Part shown: one piece after another, positions 1-7,365 of the stretch
How the letters are laid out: every line of letters begins with the position of its first letter
How positions within the stretch are numbered: position 1 is the stretch's first letter
NCBI GenBank assembly: GCA_023150555.1
Contig: JAKLKQ010000027.1
Coordinates: 1 to 56,158 of the forward strand
Source of the DNA: Planctomycetota bacterium
Lineage (GTDB): Bacteria > Planctomycetota > SZUA-567 > H5-PLA8
Direction of reading: 5' to 3'
Length of the DNA: 56,158 bases
The notes under the pieces: generated by a model
Databases searched by the model: none
The model's input: only the letters and a program-made list of their open reading frames with translations
What the model was told of the DNA's origin: nothing
Translations under genes and position numbers: made by a program

Positions 1-4
1 GGCA

Positions 5-215
5 CGGCGCACGCGAAAGCGTGCGCCGATTTCGTCTCGAAGCGCCAGCACTTGCCAGGGTTGCGCTTCGAGGCGAAATCCCAAGCGGTTCCGGTGTGCC
101 GCACCGGAACCGCTTGGGTGCCGCGGCGGCTGGAATTGCGCACATTTTCCAGGGGTTACGCGCGACCATGGTCGCGCTAACCCCTGGCTACACTAATGCG
201 CCCTTTCAGGGCGCA
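5..215. repeat. cluster of five consecutive hairpins upstream of miaB
   Basis: Five inverted repeats follow one another. (1) 5-14 pairs with 19-28, a perfect 10-bp stem closed by a GAAA loop. (2) 28-45 pairs with 63-80, 18 bp with one G-T wobble. (3) 80-96 pairs with 102-118, a perfect 17-bp stem. (4) 149-158 pairs with 178-187 around the palindrome CGCGACCATGGTCGCG at 161-176. (5) 197-204 pairs with 208-215. No run of T follows any stem, so simple intrinsic terminators are unlikely. The block could be a structured RNA, a mobile palindromic element, or a mosaic of intergenic repeats. The upstream gene lies outside the window. Confidence 0.85.
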
Positions 216-243
216 CGCAGATGAAGGATACTCGAAACCGTCT

Positions 244-283
244 TTCTCCGCGATCCTCTGTGTCCTCTGAGCCTCTGTGTTGA
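244..283. repeat. ACACAGAGG-family degenerate repeat word
   Basis: On the minus strand this stretch reads as repeated CACAGAGG-like words. Its end at 272-283 shares CTCTGTGTTGA with the larger copy at 7339-7350, and a related word lies near 16872. The rest of 216-346 holds nothing else recognisable; no convincing ribosome binding site or promoter was found for the following gene. Confidence 0.5.
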
Positions 284-346
284 GGCCGTTGGTTGGCCGC
301 CGCCTCCTTTTGAATTTCGGCCCCGTTTGCGGTATCAACTTCCCCC

Positions 347-1882
347 ATGAAGCACGAGAAGAACGCCCCGAACAGCCCCGCCGCGCCCACGCTGGCCCAA
401 CTGGCCGCGGGGACGCCGCCGCCGAATGCTTTCGATCCGGTCGCCGAGGCGCGGGGGCTCGAGACGCCCGACAAGGACCCCGACCTGTGCGGGCCGGAGG
501 GCGAGGTCTACGCGCCCGACCCGCTGGCGCTGGCCGGCGCGCGCGCGCATCCGCTGATCGCCGGCACGGCCGTGCACCTGGTCACCTTCGGCTGCCAGAT
601 GAACAAGTACGACAGCGAGATGGTCGCGGGGCTGCTGAACGAACGCGGCGCGGGCTTCGTCGAGGACCCCGCCGAGGCGCAGCTCCTGATCTTCAACACG
701 TGCAGCGTGCGCGGGCATGCCGAAGACCGCGTCTACGGCCGCCTGGGCGCGCTGAAGGCCCGCAAGCGCCGCGACCCCGGCTTCCTGATCGCGGTGATGG
801 GCTGCATGGCGCAGAAGGAAGGCGAGCACATCGCCAAGCGCTTCCCGTTCGTGGACCTGATCGTCGGCACGCGGCAGCTTCACGAGTTCGGCCAGCTGCT
901 TACGCGCGTGCGCGAGGGCGCCAAGACGCCGCTGGTCGCCATCGAAGAGAAGCCCGACGTGCAGTTCGGCGAGACGGTCGCGCGCCGCGAGTCGAAGGAG
1001 CTCGCGTACCTCACCGTCACGCGCGGCTGCAACAAGCGCTGCACGTACTGCGTGGTGCCCTACACGCGCGGGCCCGAAGTCAGCCGGCCGGTGGCGGAGA
1101 TCCTTTCCGAAGCCCGGCGCCTGGTGGACGACGGCGTCGCCGAGATCATGCTGCTGGGCCAGACCATCGACACCTACGGCTACGACCTGGGCCGCGACAA
1201 GGCCAACCTGCCGCTGCTTCTGAAGGAACTGCACGACGTGAAGGGCCTCGAACGCGTGCGCTTCATCACCAGCCATCCGGAAGAATGCCAGGCGGATCTC
1301 TGGCGCACGATGCACGACCTGGGCGACAAGGTGATGCCCTTCATTCACATGCCCGCGCAGGCCGGCAGCGACGCCGTGCTGCGCCGCATGGCCCGCGGCT
1401 ACACGCGCGCGCGCTACCTGGAGGTCGTCGCCGAGGCGCGCAAGCTCTGTCCGGAGATCGAGATCGCCAGCGACTGGATCGTGGGCTTCAGCGGCGAGAG
1501 CGACGCGGACTTCGCGCAGTCCTTGAGCCTGCTCGACGAGGTGCGCCCGCAGTCGAGCTACGTCTTCAAGTACAGCGTGCGCGAAGGCACGCCCGCGCAG
1601 CGCCTGCCCGACGACGTGCCCGAGGACATCAAGAAGGAACGCCACCGCGTGCTCAGCGAGCGCCAGGAACAGATCGCGCTCGAGAAGAACCGCGAACGCA
1701 TCGGCGTGGTCGAACGCGTGCTGGTGCAGGGCCCCAGCAAGACCGACCCCGGGCGCCTGACCGGGCGCAGCCGCACGCACCGGCTGGTGCACTTCGCCGG
1801 CGGCCCCGAATGGGCGGGGCGCTTCGCCGACGTGAAGATCACCGGCGCGACCGCGCTGAGCCTGACCGGCGAGCGGGCGTAG
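347..1882 (+). CDS. miaB: tRNA-2-methylthio-N6-dimethylallyladenosine synthase MiaB
   Basis: Radical-SAM methylthiotransferase that adds a methylthio group to N6-isopentenyladenosine-37 of tRNAs reading UNN codons. The 511-residue protein has the three N-terminal cluster cysteines C83 (VTFGCQMNKYDSE), C119 and C153, the radical-SAM triad C228-x3-C232-x2-C235 in TRGCNKRCTYCVVPYTRG, and a C-terminal TRAM-like region. The CVVPYTRG context fits MiaB better than RimO or MtaB. The first 75 or so residues are a Pro/Ala-rich extension before the usual N-terminus; a later start is possible, but no better ATG with a ribosome site is visible. It stands alone, about 100 bp before the next gene. Confidence 0.95.
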   Translation: MKHEKNAPNSPAAPTLAQLAAGTPPPNAFDPVAEARGLETPDKDPDLCGPEGEVYAPDPLALAGARAHPLIAGTAVHLVTFGCQMNKYDSEMVAGLLNERGAGFVEDPAEAQLLIFNTCSVRGHAEDRVYGRLGALKARKRRDPGFLIAVMGCMAQKEGEHIAKRFPFVDLIVGTRQLHEFGQLLTRVREGAKTPLVAIEEKPDVQFGETVARRESKELAYLTVTRGCNKRCTYCVVPYTRGPEVSRPVAEILSEARRLVDDGVAEIMLLGQTIDTYGYDLGRDKANLPLLLKELHDVKGLERVRFITSHPEECQADLWRTMHDLGDKVMPFIHMPAQAGSDAVLRRMARGYTRARYLEVVAEARKLCPEIEIASDWIVGFSGESDADFAQSLSLLDEVRPQSSYVFKYSVREGTPAQRLPDDVPEDIKKERHRVLSERQEQIALEKNRERIGVVERVLVQGPSKTDPGRLTGRSRTHRLVHFAGGPEWAGRFADVKITGATALSLTGERA

Positions 1883-1982
1883 TCACTTCTCCCGCACCAG
1901 TGCATTCTCGTTTTTGCCTACCCAACGGTCTTCTTAGGTTATACTGACACTTGAGAGCGGTGGACGCGCGAACGGAGCCGTC

Positions 1983-2858
1983 ATGGACCTCACCGAATAC
2001 CTCAAGGACTGGCCTCCGGACGAAGCGCCGAACGTGCGCTGCTTCACCGGCGACGACGGCAAGCAGAAGGTGCAGATCCGCGTCTGCATCGACAGCTTCA
2101 ACGGGGTGCTGCAGTTCGACGCCGACGGCCGCCCCGACGGCCAGCGCCCGCACGACAAGGACTTCTACCTCGATCATCTCGAGGAGAAGCTCGCGCATGT
2201 GCCAGGCGGGGATTTCCACCTGACGCACGCGCAGTGCAAGCGGCTCTTCGACGAGTCCGGCATGGTCTACCACCGCTACGTGGTAATGCTGCAGCTGGGC
2301 GACTACGACCGCGTGATGCGCGACACCACGCGCAACATGCGCCTGTTCGAGTTCGTGAACCGCCACGCCCTGAAGGAGGAGGACCGCAACCATCAGGAGT
2401 GCTGGTGGCCGTACATCCTGCGCATCCACTACACGGCCAAGGCGATGAAGGAGCTGGGGCAGGGGCGCTTCGACACGGCCCTGGCCGCGGTGCTGGAATG
2501 CCGCAAGCGCATCGAGGGCCTTGCCCCGCAGGAGAACCAGATCTTCCAGCACGAGAGCCAGCGCAGCCTCGAGGCGCTCGACGACATGGAGCAGCAGATC
2601 CGCAAGCGCAAGCCGCTGACCGACGTCGAGAAACTTGAGCACCAGAAGAACAAGGCCATCGAGGAACAGCGCTACGAAGACGCCGCGCGCCTGCGCGACA
2701 AGATCGCCCGGCTCTCCAAGGACAGCCTCGGCGATGCCGCCAATTCCGAAAGCCCCGAAGACTCCGGCAGCCCCGCTGGCGAAGCCGGCCCCGAAGACAC
2801 CGCGCCCGGCGAAAGCGGCGAACAGCCCGCGCCCAAGCCACGCCGCCGCATTCCCTGA
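1983..2858 (+). CDS. UVR (UvrB/UvrC) motif protein
   Basis: A 291-residue soluble protein. The clearest domain is a UVR motif near residues 215-240 (KAIEEQRYEDAARLRDKI), the helical hairpin with which UvrB and UvrC bind each other. The N-terminal 200 residues are not recognised; they are charged and mixed alpha/beta. The last 45 residues are Pro/Glu/Gly-rich and probably disordered. Such motifs also occur in ClpC and McsA-type regulators, so a role outside DNA repair is possible. A TATACT hexamer at 1940-1945 could be a -10 box; no good -35 was found. Confidence 0.65.
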   Translation: MDLTEYLKDWPPDEAPNVRCFTGDDGKQKVQIRVCIDSFNGVLQFDADGRPDGQRPHDKDFYLDHLEEKLAHVPGGDFHLTHAQCKRLFDESGMVYHRYVVMLQLGDYDRVMRDTTRNMRLFEFVNRHALKEEDRNHQECWWPYILRIHYTAKAMKELGQGRFDTALAAVLECRKRIEGLAPQENQIFQHESQRSLEALDDMEQQIRKRKPLTDVEKLEHQKNKAIEEQRYEDAARLRDKIARLSKDSLGDAANSESPEDSGSPAGEAGPEDTAPGESGEQPAPKPRRRIP

Positions 2859-2894
2859 AACGGGGAACTCCCGCCGCCACCCGCATTTGCGTGC

Positions 2895-2923
2895 TTGACC
2901 GGCCCCTGCGGCCGGTCTAAAAG
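2895..2923 (+). promoter_or_regulatory. candidate promoter with an inverted repeat in the spacer
   Basis: TTGACC (2895-2900), a 17-nt spacer, then TAAAAG (2918-2923), about 50 bp before the start at 2975. The stem GACCGGCC (2897-2904) and GGCCGGTC (2910-2917) fills the spacer. It could be an operator, or a terminator for the upstream gene. The -10 matches the consensus only partly. Confidence 0.4.
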
Positions 2924-2974
2924 GGTGCTTTCCGTCTCATAACGCTCAACCAAACCCAATTGGGGGAAGATGAC

Positions 2975-4450
2975 ATGTTGCGCCGAGTAGCCGTCTGTGC
3001 CGTGCTGTGCGTGGCCGCCGTGGCCGTTGCGTCCGAAGACAAGGGCAAGGAAGCCGCCGACCTGCCAAAGGTCTGCGAGTGCGGCGCGGACTACTTTCGC
3101 GTCGACGAGCCCCGCCTGAACGGCAAGCCCTTCGACGCCAACAAGCCGGTGGTGCTGAAGATCGTCGAGCCCGCCGAGGGCCAGAGCTACCCCGCCGGCA
3201 CCAAGAAGATCGGCGTGAAGTTCCGCCTCGAGAACTACGACCTGCCGACCGAAGAGCAGTTCGCGAAGCACAAGGGCGGCAACCACGTCCACGTCATCCT
3301 GGACAACAACCCCTACGCCGCCTGCTACGACGTCGGCAAGCCCTTCGAGATCGACGTCGCCGACGGCGCCCACGTCCTGCGCGCGTTCCCCAGCCGGCCG
3401 TGGCACGAGTCGTGGAAGAACGACGAGGCCTTCGCGATGGTGCGCTTCACCGTCGGCGCCGACGACGGCAAGCACAAGGTCGATCCCAAGGGCCCGGTCC
3501 TGACCTACAGCCGCCCGAAGGGCAGCTACACGATCGACAAGAACAACAAGGCCAAGAGCAACGCCGACGAGGTCCTGTTCGATTTCTGGGCCAAGAACAT
3601 CGACTGGAGCACGCAGCGCCCCGTCGTCGAGATCACCGGCCCCGACGGCAAGAAGATCTACAACAAGAAGTTCAGCAAGTGGGACAGCGACTGCATCAAG
3701 GGCAAGTTCAAGAAGGCCGGCGCGTACAAGGTCACCTTCAAGCTGCTCGACAAGGACGGCAAGGAGATCGACAACGGCGGCCTGAACAGCACCGAGCGGA
3801 CCATCAACATCGTCGAGGTCGACGCCTCCGCCGCTCCGGCTGCTCCGGTCGCAGCCCCCGCGGTCCCTGCGGCTCCCGTGAAGGCCGAAGCCAAGGAAGA
3901 AGAGAAGGAAGAGAAGAAGGAAGAAGCGAAGCCCGACGAGGCCGCCAAGAAGGCCGAAGAAGCCAAGAAGAAGGCCGACAAGGAAGCCGCCAAGAAGGCC
4001 GAAGCTGAGAAGAAGGCTGACGAAGAGGCTAAGAAGAAGGCCGACAAGGAAGCTGCCAAGAAGGCCGAAGCCGAGAAGAAGGCCGCCGAAGAAGCCGCCA
4101 AGGAGGCCGAGGACGAGAAGAAGAAGGCCGAAGAAGCCGCCAAGAAGGGCGAAGAAAAGAAGGAAGAGCCCAACCCCGAAGCCAAGAAGGAAGAGAAGAA
4201 AGAAGACGTGAAGAAGGAAGAGAAAAAGGAAGAGAGCAAACTCGACAAGGAAGCCGCCAAGCGCGAAGAGCAGTTCCAGAAGATGGCCCAGAAGGCCGCC
4301 GACGAGGCCCGCAAGGCCTTCGCCGAAGCCGAGAAGGCCCGCGCCGAAGGCAAGGAAGTGAAGGCCAAGGTCGAGGAAAAGAAGGAAGAGAAGAAGGAAG
4401 AGGCCAAGACCGAAGCGAAGAAGGAAGAAGCCGCCGCCAAGAGCGAGTAA
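2975..4450 (+). CDS. secreted protein with a Lys/Glu/Ala-rich coiled tail
   Basis: The start at 2975 follows GGGGGAAG and gives a signal peptide (MLRRVAVCAVLCVAAVAVAS). Residues 45-170 look like a compact beta domain (VVLKIVEPAEGQSYPAG, then GGNHVHVILDNNPY), resembling small secreted domains that carry an HVHV motif. Residues 170-275 hold a second beta-rich domain. From about residue 290 to the end the chain is almost only K, E and A, with a 22-residue unit repeated twice. Such tails form long helices and are found in TolA-like and envelope-spanning proteins. A periplasmic structural role is inferred. A strong terminator follows. No enzyme motif was seen. Confidence 0.7.
   Translation: MLRRVAVCAVLCVAAVAVASEDKGKEAADLPKVCECGADYFRVDEPRLNGKPFDANKPVVLKIVEPAEGQSYPAGTKKIGVKFRLENYDLPTEEQFAKHKGGNHVHVILDNNPYAACYDVGKPFEIDVADGAHVLRAFPSRPWHESWKNDEAFAMVRFTVGADDGKHKVDPKGPVLTYSRPKGSYTIDKNNKAKSNADEVLFDFWAKNIDWSTQRPVVEITGPDGKKIYNKKFSKWDSDCIKGKFKKAGAYKVTFKLLDKDGKEIDNGGLNSTERTINIVEVDASAAPAAPVAAPAVPAAPVKAEAKEEEKEEKKEEAKPDEAAKKAEEAKKKADKEAAKKAEAEKKADEEAKKKADKEAAKKAEAEKKAAEEAAKEAEDEKKKAEEAAKKGEEKKEEPNPEAKKEEKKEDVKKEEKKEESKLDKEAAKREEQFQKMAQKAADEARKAFAEAEKARAEGKEVKAKVEEKKEEKKEEAKTEAKKEEAAAKSE
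3956..4087 (+). repeat. two tandem 66-bp units coding a 22-residue K/E/A repeat
   Basis: Units 3956-4021 and 4022-4087 code almost the same peptide (EEAKKKADKEAAKKAEAEKK followed by AD or AA). They differ by several synonymous bases, which suggests an old duplication kept by selection for protein sequence. Confidence 0.75.
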
Positions 4451-4478
4451 GTTCCGGCGACCGCAATCCGACGCACCG

Positions 4479-4516
4479 GCGCCGGGAATCCTGAAGGGTT
4501 CCCGGCGCTTTTCTTT
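4479..4516 (+). terminator. intrinsic terminator
   Basis: GCGCCGGGAA (4479-4488) pairs perfectly with TTCCCGGCGC (4499-4508) and is followed by TTTTCTTT. It lies 28 bp after the stop of the secreted K/E/A-rich protein and is the clearest Rho-independent terminator in the window. Confidence 0.85.
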
Positions 4517-4600
4517 GCGCGGCGCGCCTCGCGCTTTATTCTGGGCGCGTTTGACTGGACGGACGACGGGGAACGATCGCATTAAGGGGAGGGCACGCGC

Positions 4601-5419
4601 ATGCCGTACCGCCTGGCCGGTTTCGCCGACGAGATCTCGACCGACATCCAGGTCCAGATGGACCACCTGATCGAGAACGGCGTGATGTTCAACGCCCTGC
4701 GCGGCGCCAACGGCAAGAACGTGCTCGACTTCGAGAAGTTCCAGATCCCGCTGACCAAGACGCAGTTCTTCAACCGCGGCATCAAGTTCGCCAGCATCGG
4801 CAGCCCCATCGGCAAGGTCTCCGTCACCGACCCGTTCGAGACCGAGTTGGAACGCTTCAAGGTCGCCTGCGAGCGCGCCAAGCAGTTCGAGACGCGCGTG
4901 ATCCGCGTCTTCAGCTTCTACATCCCCGAAGGCGACGACCCCGCGAAGCACAAGGACGAAGTGATCAAGCGCATGAAGGCTCTGGCCGAACACGCCAAGA
5001 CCGAGGGCCTGAACCTGCTGCACGAGAACGAGTCCGGCATCTTCGGCGACACCGCCGACCGCTGCGTCGAACTCCTGAAGGGCGTCGGCGCGCCAAACCT
5101 GATGGCCGCGTTCGACTTCGCCAACTTCGTGCAGGTCGGCGACGATCCGCTGGCCGCCTGGCCGAAGCTCAAGCAGTGGGTCAAGGACTTCCACATCAAG
5201 GACTGGAGTGTAGGGAAGAAGCAGAACGTGCCGGTCGGCCAGGGCGATGGGCACGTCCGCGAGATCCTGGGCGACGCGCTGAAGAACAACTGGGCCGGCC
5301 TCCTGACCCTCGAGCCTCACCTGACCAAGACCGACGGCTTCACCGACGTCGACGGTGGCGTGCGCTTCAAGGCCGCGGCCGAGGCGCTGAAAGGTATTCT
5401 CAAAGAGATCGGCGCGTAG
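4601..5419 (+). CDS. sugar phosphate isomerase/epimerase (TIM barrel)
   Basis: A 272-residue protein of the xylose-isomerase-like / AP-endonuclease-2 superfamily (MPYRLAGFADEISTD at the start; NLLHENESGIFGDT, then AAFDFANFVQVGD and FHIKDWSVG). The Glu, Asp, His and Glu residues in these segments match the metal-binding positions of the barrel. The substrate is unknown; relatives act on keto-sugars and inositol derivatives. A strong site AAGGGGAGGG (4584-4593) precedes the ATG. The last 44 bp of the gene are repeated downstream of the next gene, so that gene probably inserted at this 3' end. Confidence 0.8.
   Translation: MPYRLAGFADEISTDIQVQMDHLIENGVMFNALRGANGKNVLDFEKFQIPLTKTQFFNRGIKFASIGSPIGKVSVTDPFETELERFKVACERAKQFETRVIRVFSFYIPEGDDPAKHKDEVIKRMKALAEHAKTEGLNLLHENESGIFGDTADRCVELLKGVGAPNLMAAFDFANFVQVGDDPLAAWPKLKQWVKDFHIKDWSVGKKQNVPVGQGDGHVREILGDALKNNWAGLLTLEPHLTKTDGFTDVDGGVRFKAAAEALKGILKEIGA
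5375..5418 (+). repeat. 44-bp direct repeat, copy 1 (isomerase 3' end)
   Basis: From GCGGCCGAGG to GGCGCGTA, identical base for base to 6204-6247. This copy is in frame and closes the isomerase gene with TAG. The flanks of the two copies differ. Confidence 0.97.
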
Positions 5420-5447
5420 CGCGCCTCGCAGCCCGATTGAGGCGGCC

Positions 5448-6200
5448 ATGGATGCTAGCGTCAAGAACCTCCTTTACGACCGACCCGAACTGTACGAATT
5501 TCTCTATCCAGAGGCGAACGACGAGACGCCGGCGAAGTGCCGCCGGATCTTCGAACGCTACTTGAAGAGTCCGCCGCGTTCGATCCTGGACATCGGCTGC
5601 GGCACGGGCCGCGACCTGCGTTCATTGCACCGGACCTGCCCCGATTGCGTGGGCGTGGACTTCCTTCCGCAGATGATCGAGTATGCCAAGACGCGGGCCG
5701 AAGATATTCTGTTTCAGGTCGGTGACATGCGGTCGCTTCGTCTGGGGCGAGCTTTCGACGTAGTGGTCAGTTTCGGTTCCGCCTTCCTGTACGCGTTGGC
5801 GGACGAGGATATCACTCGGACCCTGGACACCTATGCCGTGCATTGCCATCCGGGCAGCCTACTTGTCCTGGACATGCGCAACGCGGTGGCCGCATATGGC
5901 ACGGGATTCAAGGCACGCATAGAAGGCGAGGTATCCACGCGTCAGTTTCAAGCGCGCTACGTCGCGGAGCACACCCTCGACCGCCGGCAGCAGATGCTCT
6001 ACCGAAAGCGCACGTGGACGATCTCGGACGGCACCACGGCCCAGGACTACTGCCAGTACCGCCTCTTCTTTCCGCGGGAGATCACCTGCCGACTTTCCGA
6101 GAAGGGATTTCACGTGCTGGACATTTTCGACAACATGGAACTGCGGAAGTCGGAGTTCACGGGCTCGACGATGTATGTGATCGCGCTATATAAAGGATGA
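5448..6200 (+). CDS. class I SAM-dependent methyltransferase
   Basis: A 250-residue protein with a Rossmann methyltransferase core: motif I at residues 45-55 (ILDIGCGTGRDL), an acidic end of strand 2 (CVGVDFLPQMI), then QVGDMRSL and FDVVVSFGSAFLYAL. The C-terminal half (HTLDRRQQMLYRKRTW) resembles small-molecule methyltransferases. The target is unknown. A weak site GAGG (5439-5442) precedes the ATG. The gene lies between two perfect 44-bp repeats and uses visibly more A/T at third codon positions than its neighbours, which suggests recent arrival. Confidence 0.8.
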   Translation: MDASVKNLLYDRPELYEFLYPEANDETPAKCRRIFERYLKSPPRSILDIGCGTGRDLRSLHRTCPDCVGVDFLPQMIEYAKTRAEDILFQVGDMRSLRLGRAFDVVVSFGSAFLYALADEDITRTLDTYAVHCHPGSLLVLDMRNAVAAYGTGFKARIEGEVSTRQFQARYVAEHTLDRRQQMLYRKRTWTISDGTTAQDYCQYRLFFPREITCRLSEKGFHVLDIFDNMELRKSEFTGSTMYVIALYKG

Positions 6201-6203
6201 AGT

Positions 6204-6247
6204 GCGGCCGAGGCGCTGAAAGGTATTCTCAAAGAGATCGGCGCGTA
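6204..6247 (+). repeat. 44-bp direct repeat, copy 2
   Basis: Perfect copy of 5375-5418, now non-coding and followed by A, so the remnant would end in TAA. It begins 3 bp after the methyltransferase stop. This copy is probably the original 3' end of the isomerase gene. Confidence 0.97.
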
Positions 6248-6248
6248 A

Positions 6249-6357
6249 CAAATGACGAAGTACGAGTGACGAAAGACGAGTGACGGCGGAAGTTAAACTC
6301 TAATCTTTTATCTCTAATCTGTTATCTGTCCTCGCCCCTGCCCGCTCGCCCCTGTCG
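6249..6357. repeat. spacer made of degenerate words (TGACGAA, TTATCTCTAATC, TCGCCCCT)
   Basis: Three simple word families in a row: TGACGAAGTACGAG / TGACGAAAGACGAG (about 6253-6285), TAATCTTTTATCTCTAATC (about 6300-6325) and CTCGCCCCTGCC / CTCGCCCCTGTC (about 6331-6357). The block fills the space between the second 44-bp copy and the convergent hydrolase gene. No gene or promoter is seen. Confidence 0.6.
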
Positions 6358-7194
6358 CTAGGCCAATACGTGCACCGTGCCCGGCTGGTCCTGGCGCGTG
6401 GTGAAGACTTCGGTCTGCGCGCCGGTGCGCGCGAGGACCTCGCGGGCGGCGCGGAAGGCCAGTTCGGGCGTGTTGCATTCGCGGCTGAGGTGCATCTGCA
6501 CCAGGCGCTTGGGGCCGCCGGTGCCGTTGGCCAGCGTCACGACGCGTTCGAAGATCGCCGCGGCCTGGCGGTTCGAGAGGTGCCCGTTGTCGCCGAGCAC
6601 GCGCCCGATCAGCGCCGGGTGCCGCCCACTGTTGCGCTGCATCTCCTCGTCGTGGTTGAACTCCAGCGCGAACAGTTCCACGTCGCGCATCGCTTCGGCC
6701 ATGGTTTCCGTCCACGTCCCCAGGTCGGCCAGGTAGCCCACGCGGCGCACCACGCCCGCCACGTCGGCGGCCTCGATGCGGAACCCGAACGTCGGCGGGC
6801 AGTCGTGCGGCACCGGCAGCGGGTGGAACAGGCACTCGCCGGCGACCTCGAAGGGCTTGGTCCCGTCGTAGGGCAGCAAGAGCTTCGCCGCGCGCAGCTT
6901 CTTCACCTGCGTGCCGTTGCCGATCTGTTCCAGGTGCTCGACGTGGCAGTGGAAGGCCAGGCCGTGCTCGGCGGCGAACTTCAGGCAGCGCTTCTTCAGG
7001 TGGTCGCCGTGGGTGTGGGTCAGGACGATGGCGTCGAGGCTGGCCCAGCCCTTCTTGACGCCCGTCGCGCGCAGCCGCGCCTCGATCTGGTCCGGCGAGA
7101 AGCCCGCGTCGACCAGCACGCGCGCGTTGGGCGTCTCGAGCAACGCGGCGTTGCCGCTGGAGCCCGACCCCAGGACGCAGAAGCGCACGGCCAT
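6358..7194 (-). CDS. metallo-beta-lactamase-fold hydrolase
   Basis: The start at 7194 gives MAVRFCVLGSGSSGNA, the typical beginning of the YycJ/WalJ-like branch of single-domain MBL proteins, about 278 residues long. The zinc motif is THTHGDH (HxHxDH), followed by further His/Asp positions (PVPHDCPP; EFNHDEEM; HLSREC). Relatives are proposed exonucleases or cyclic-nucleotide hydrolases; the substrate here is not known. A possible upstream extension to 7233 has no better ribosome site. No operon partner lies on the same strand within 170 bp. Confidence 0.8.
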   Translation of the reverse strand: MAVRFCVLGSGSSGNAALLETPNARVLVDAGFSPDQIEARLRATGVKKGWASLDAIVLTHTHGDHLKKRCLKFAAEHGLAFHCHVEHLEQIGNGTQVKKLRAAKLLLPYDGTKPFEVAGECLFHPLPVPHDCPPTFGFRIEAADVAGVVRRVGYLADLGTWTETMAEAMRDVELFALEFNHDEEMQRNSGRHPALIGRVLGDNGHLSNRQAAAIFERVVTLANGTGGPKRLVQMHLSRECNTPELAFRAAREVLARTGAQTEVFTTRQDQPGTVHVLA

Positions 7195-7281
7195 GCGATA
7201 CGGTCTCCCTCGACGCAGATGCAAAGGAAACATCGTACGCGATTTTCATGTACTGCAAGGGGTGAGGGGTGAGCTAACGCC

Positions 7282-7350
7282 TTCAACACAGAGGACCCAG
7301 AGAAGATCCTTCCTCTGCGTCCTCCGCGTTCTCTGTGTCTCTGTGTTGAA
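7282..7350. repeat. palindromic CACAGAG element
   Basis: TTCAACACAGAG (7282-7293) pairs with CTCTGTGTTGAA (7339-7350) as a perfect 12-bp inverted repeat, and the interior carries more CAGAG/CTCTG words. It sits between two minus-strand genes. Smaller relatives occur at 244-283 and near 16872. Confidence 0.75.
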
Positions 7351-7365
7351 TCCGTTTGGTAAACG

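Noticed and set aside
5..215. CRISPR array
   Set aside because: The hairpins differ from one another and there are no equal spacers or identical direct repeats.
2672..5464. 930-codon minus-strand frame across the secreted protein and isomerase genes
   Set aside because: Shadow frame; the Leu/Phe-rich middle is only the reverse of the Lys/Glu codons of the tail and it runs through a strong terminator.
5375..6247. Transposon with target-site duplication
   Set aside because: 44 bp is far longer than normal target duplications, there are no inverted ends and no transposase; 3'-end regeneration or recombination is a better description.
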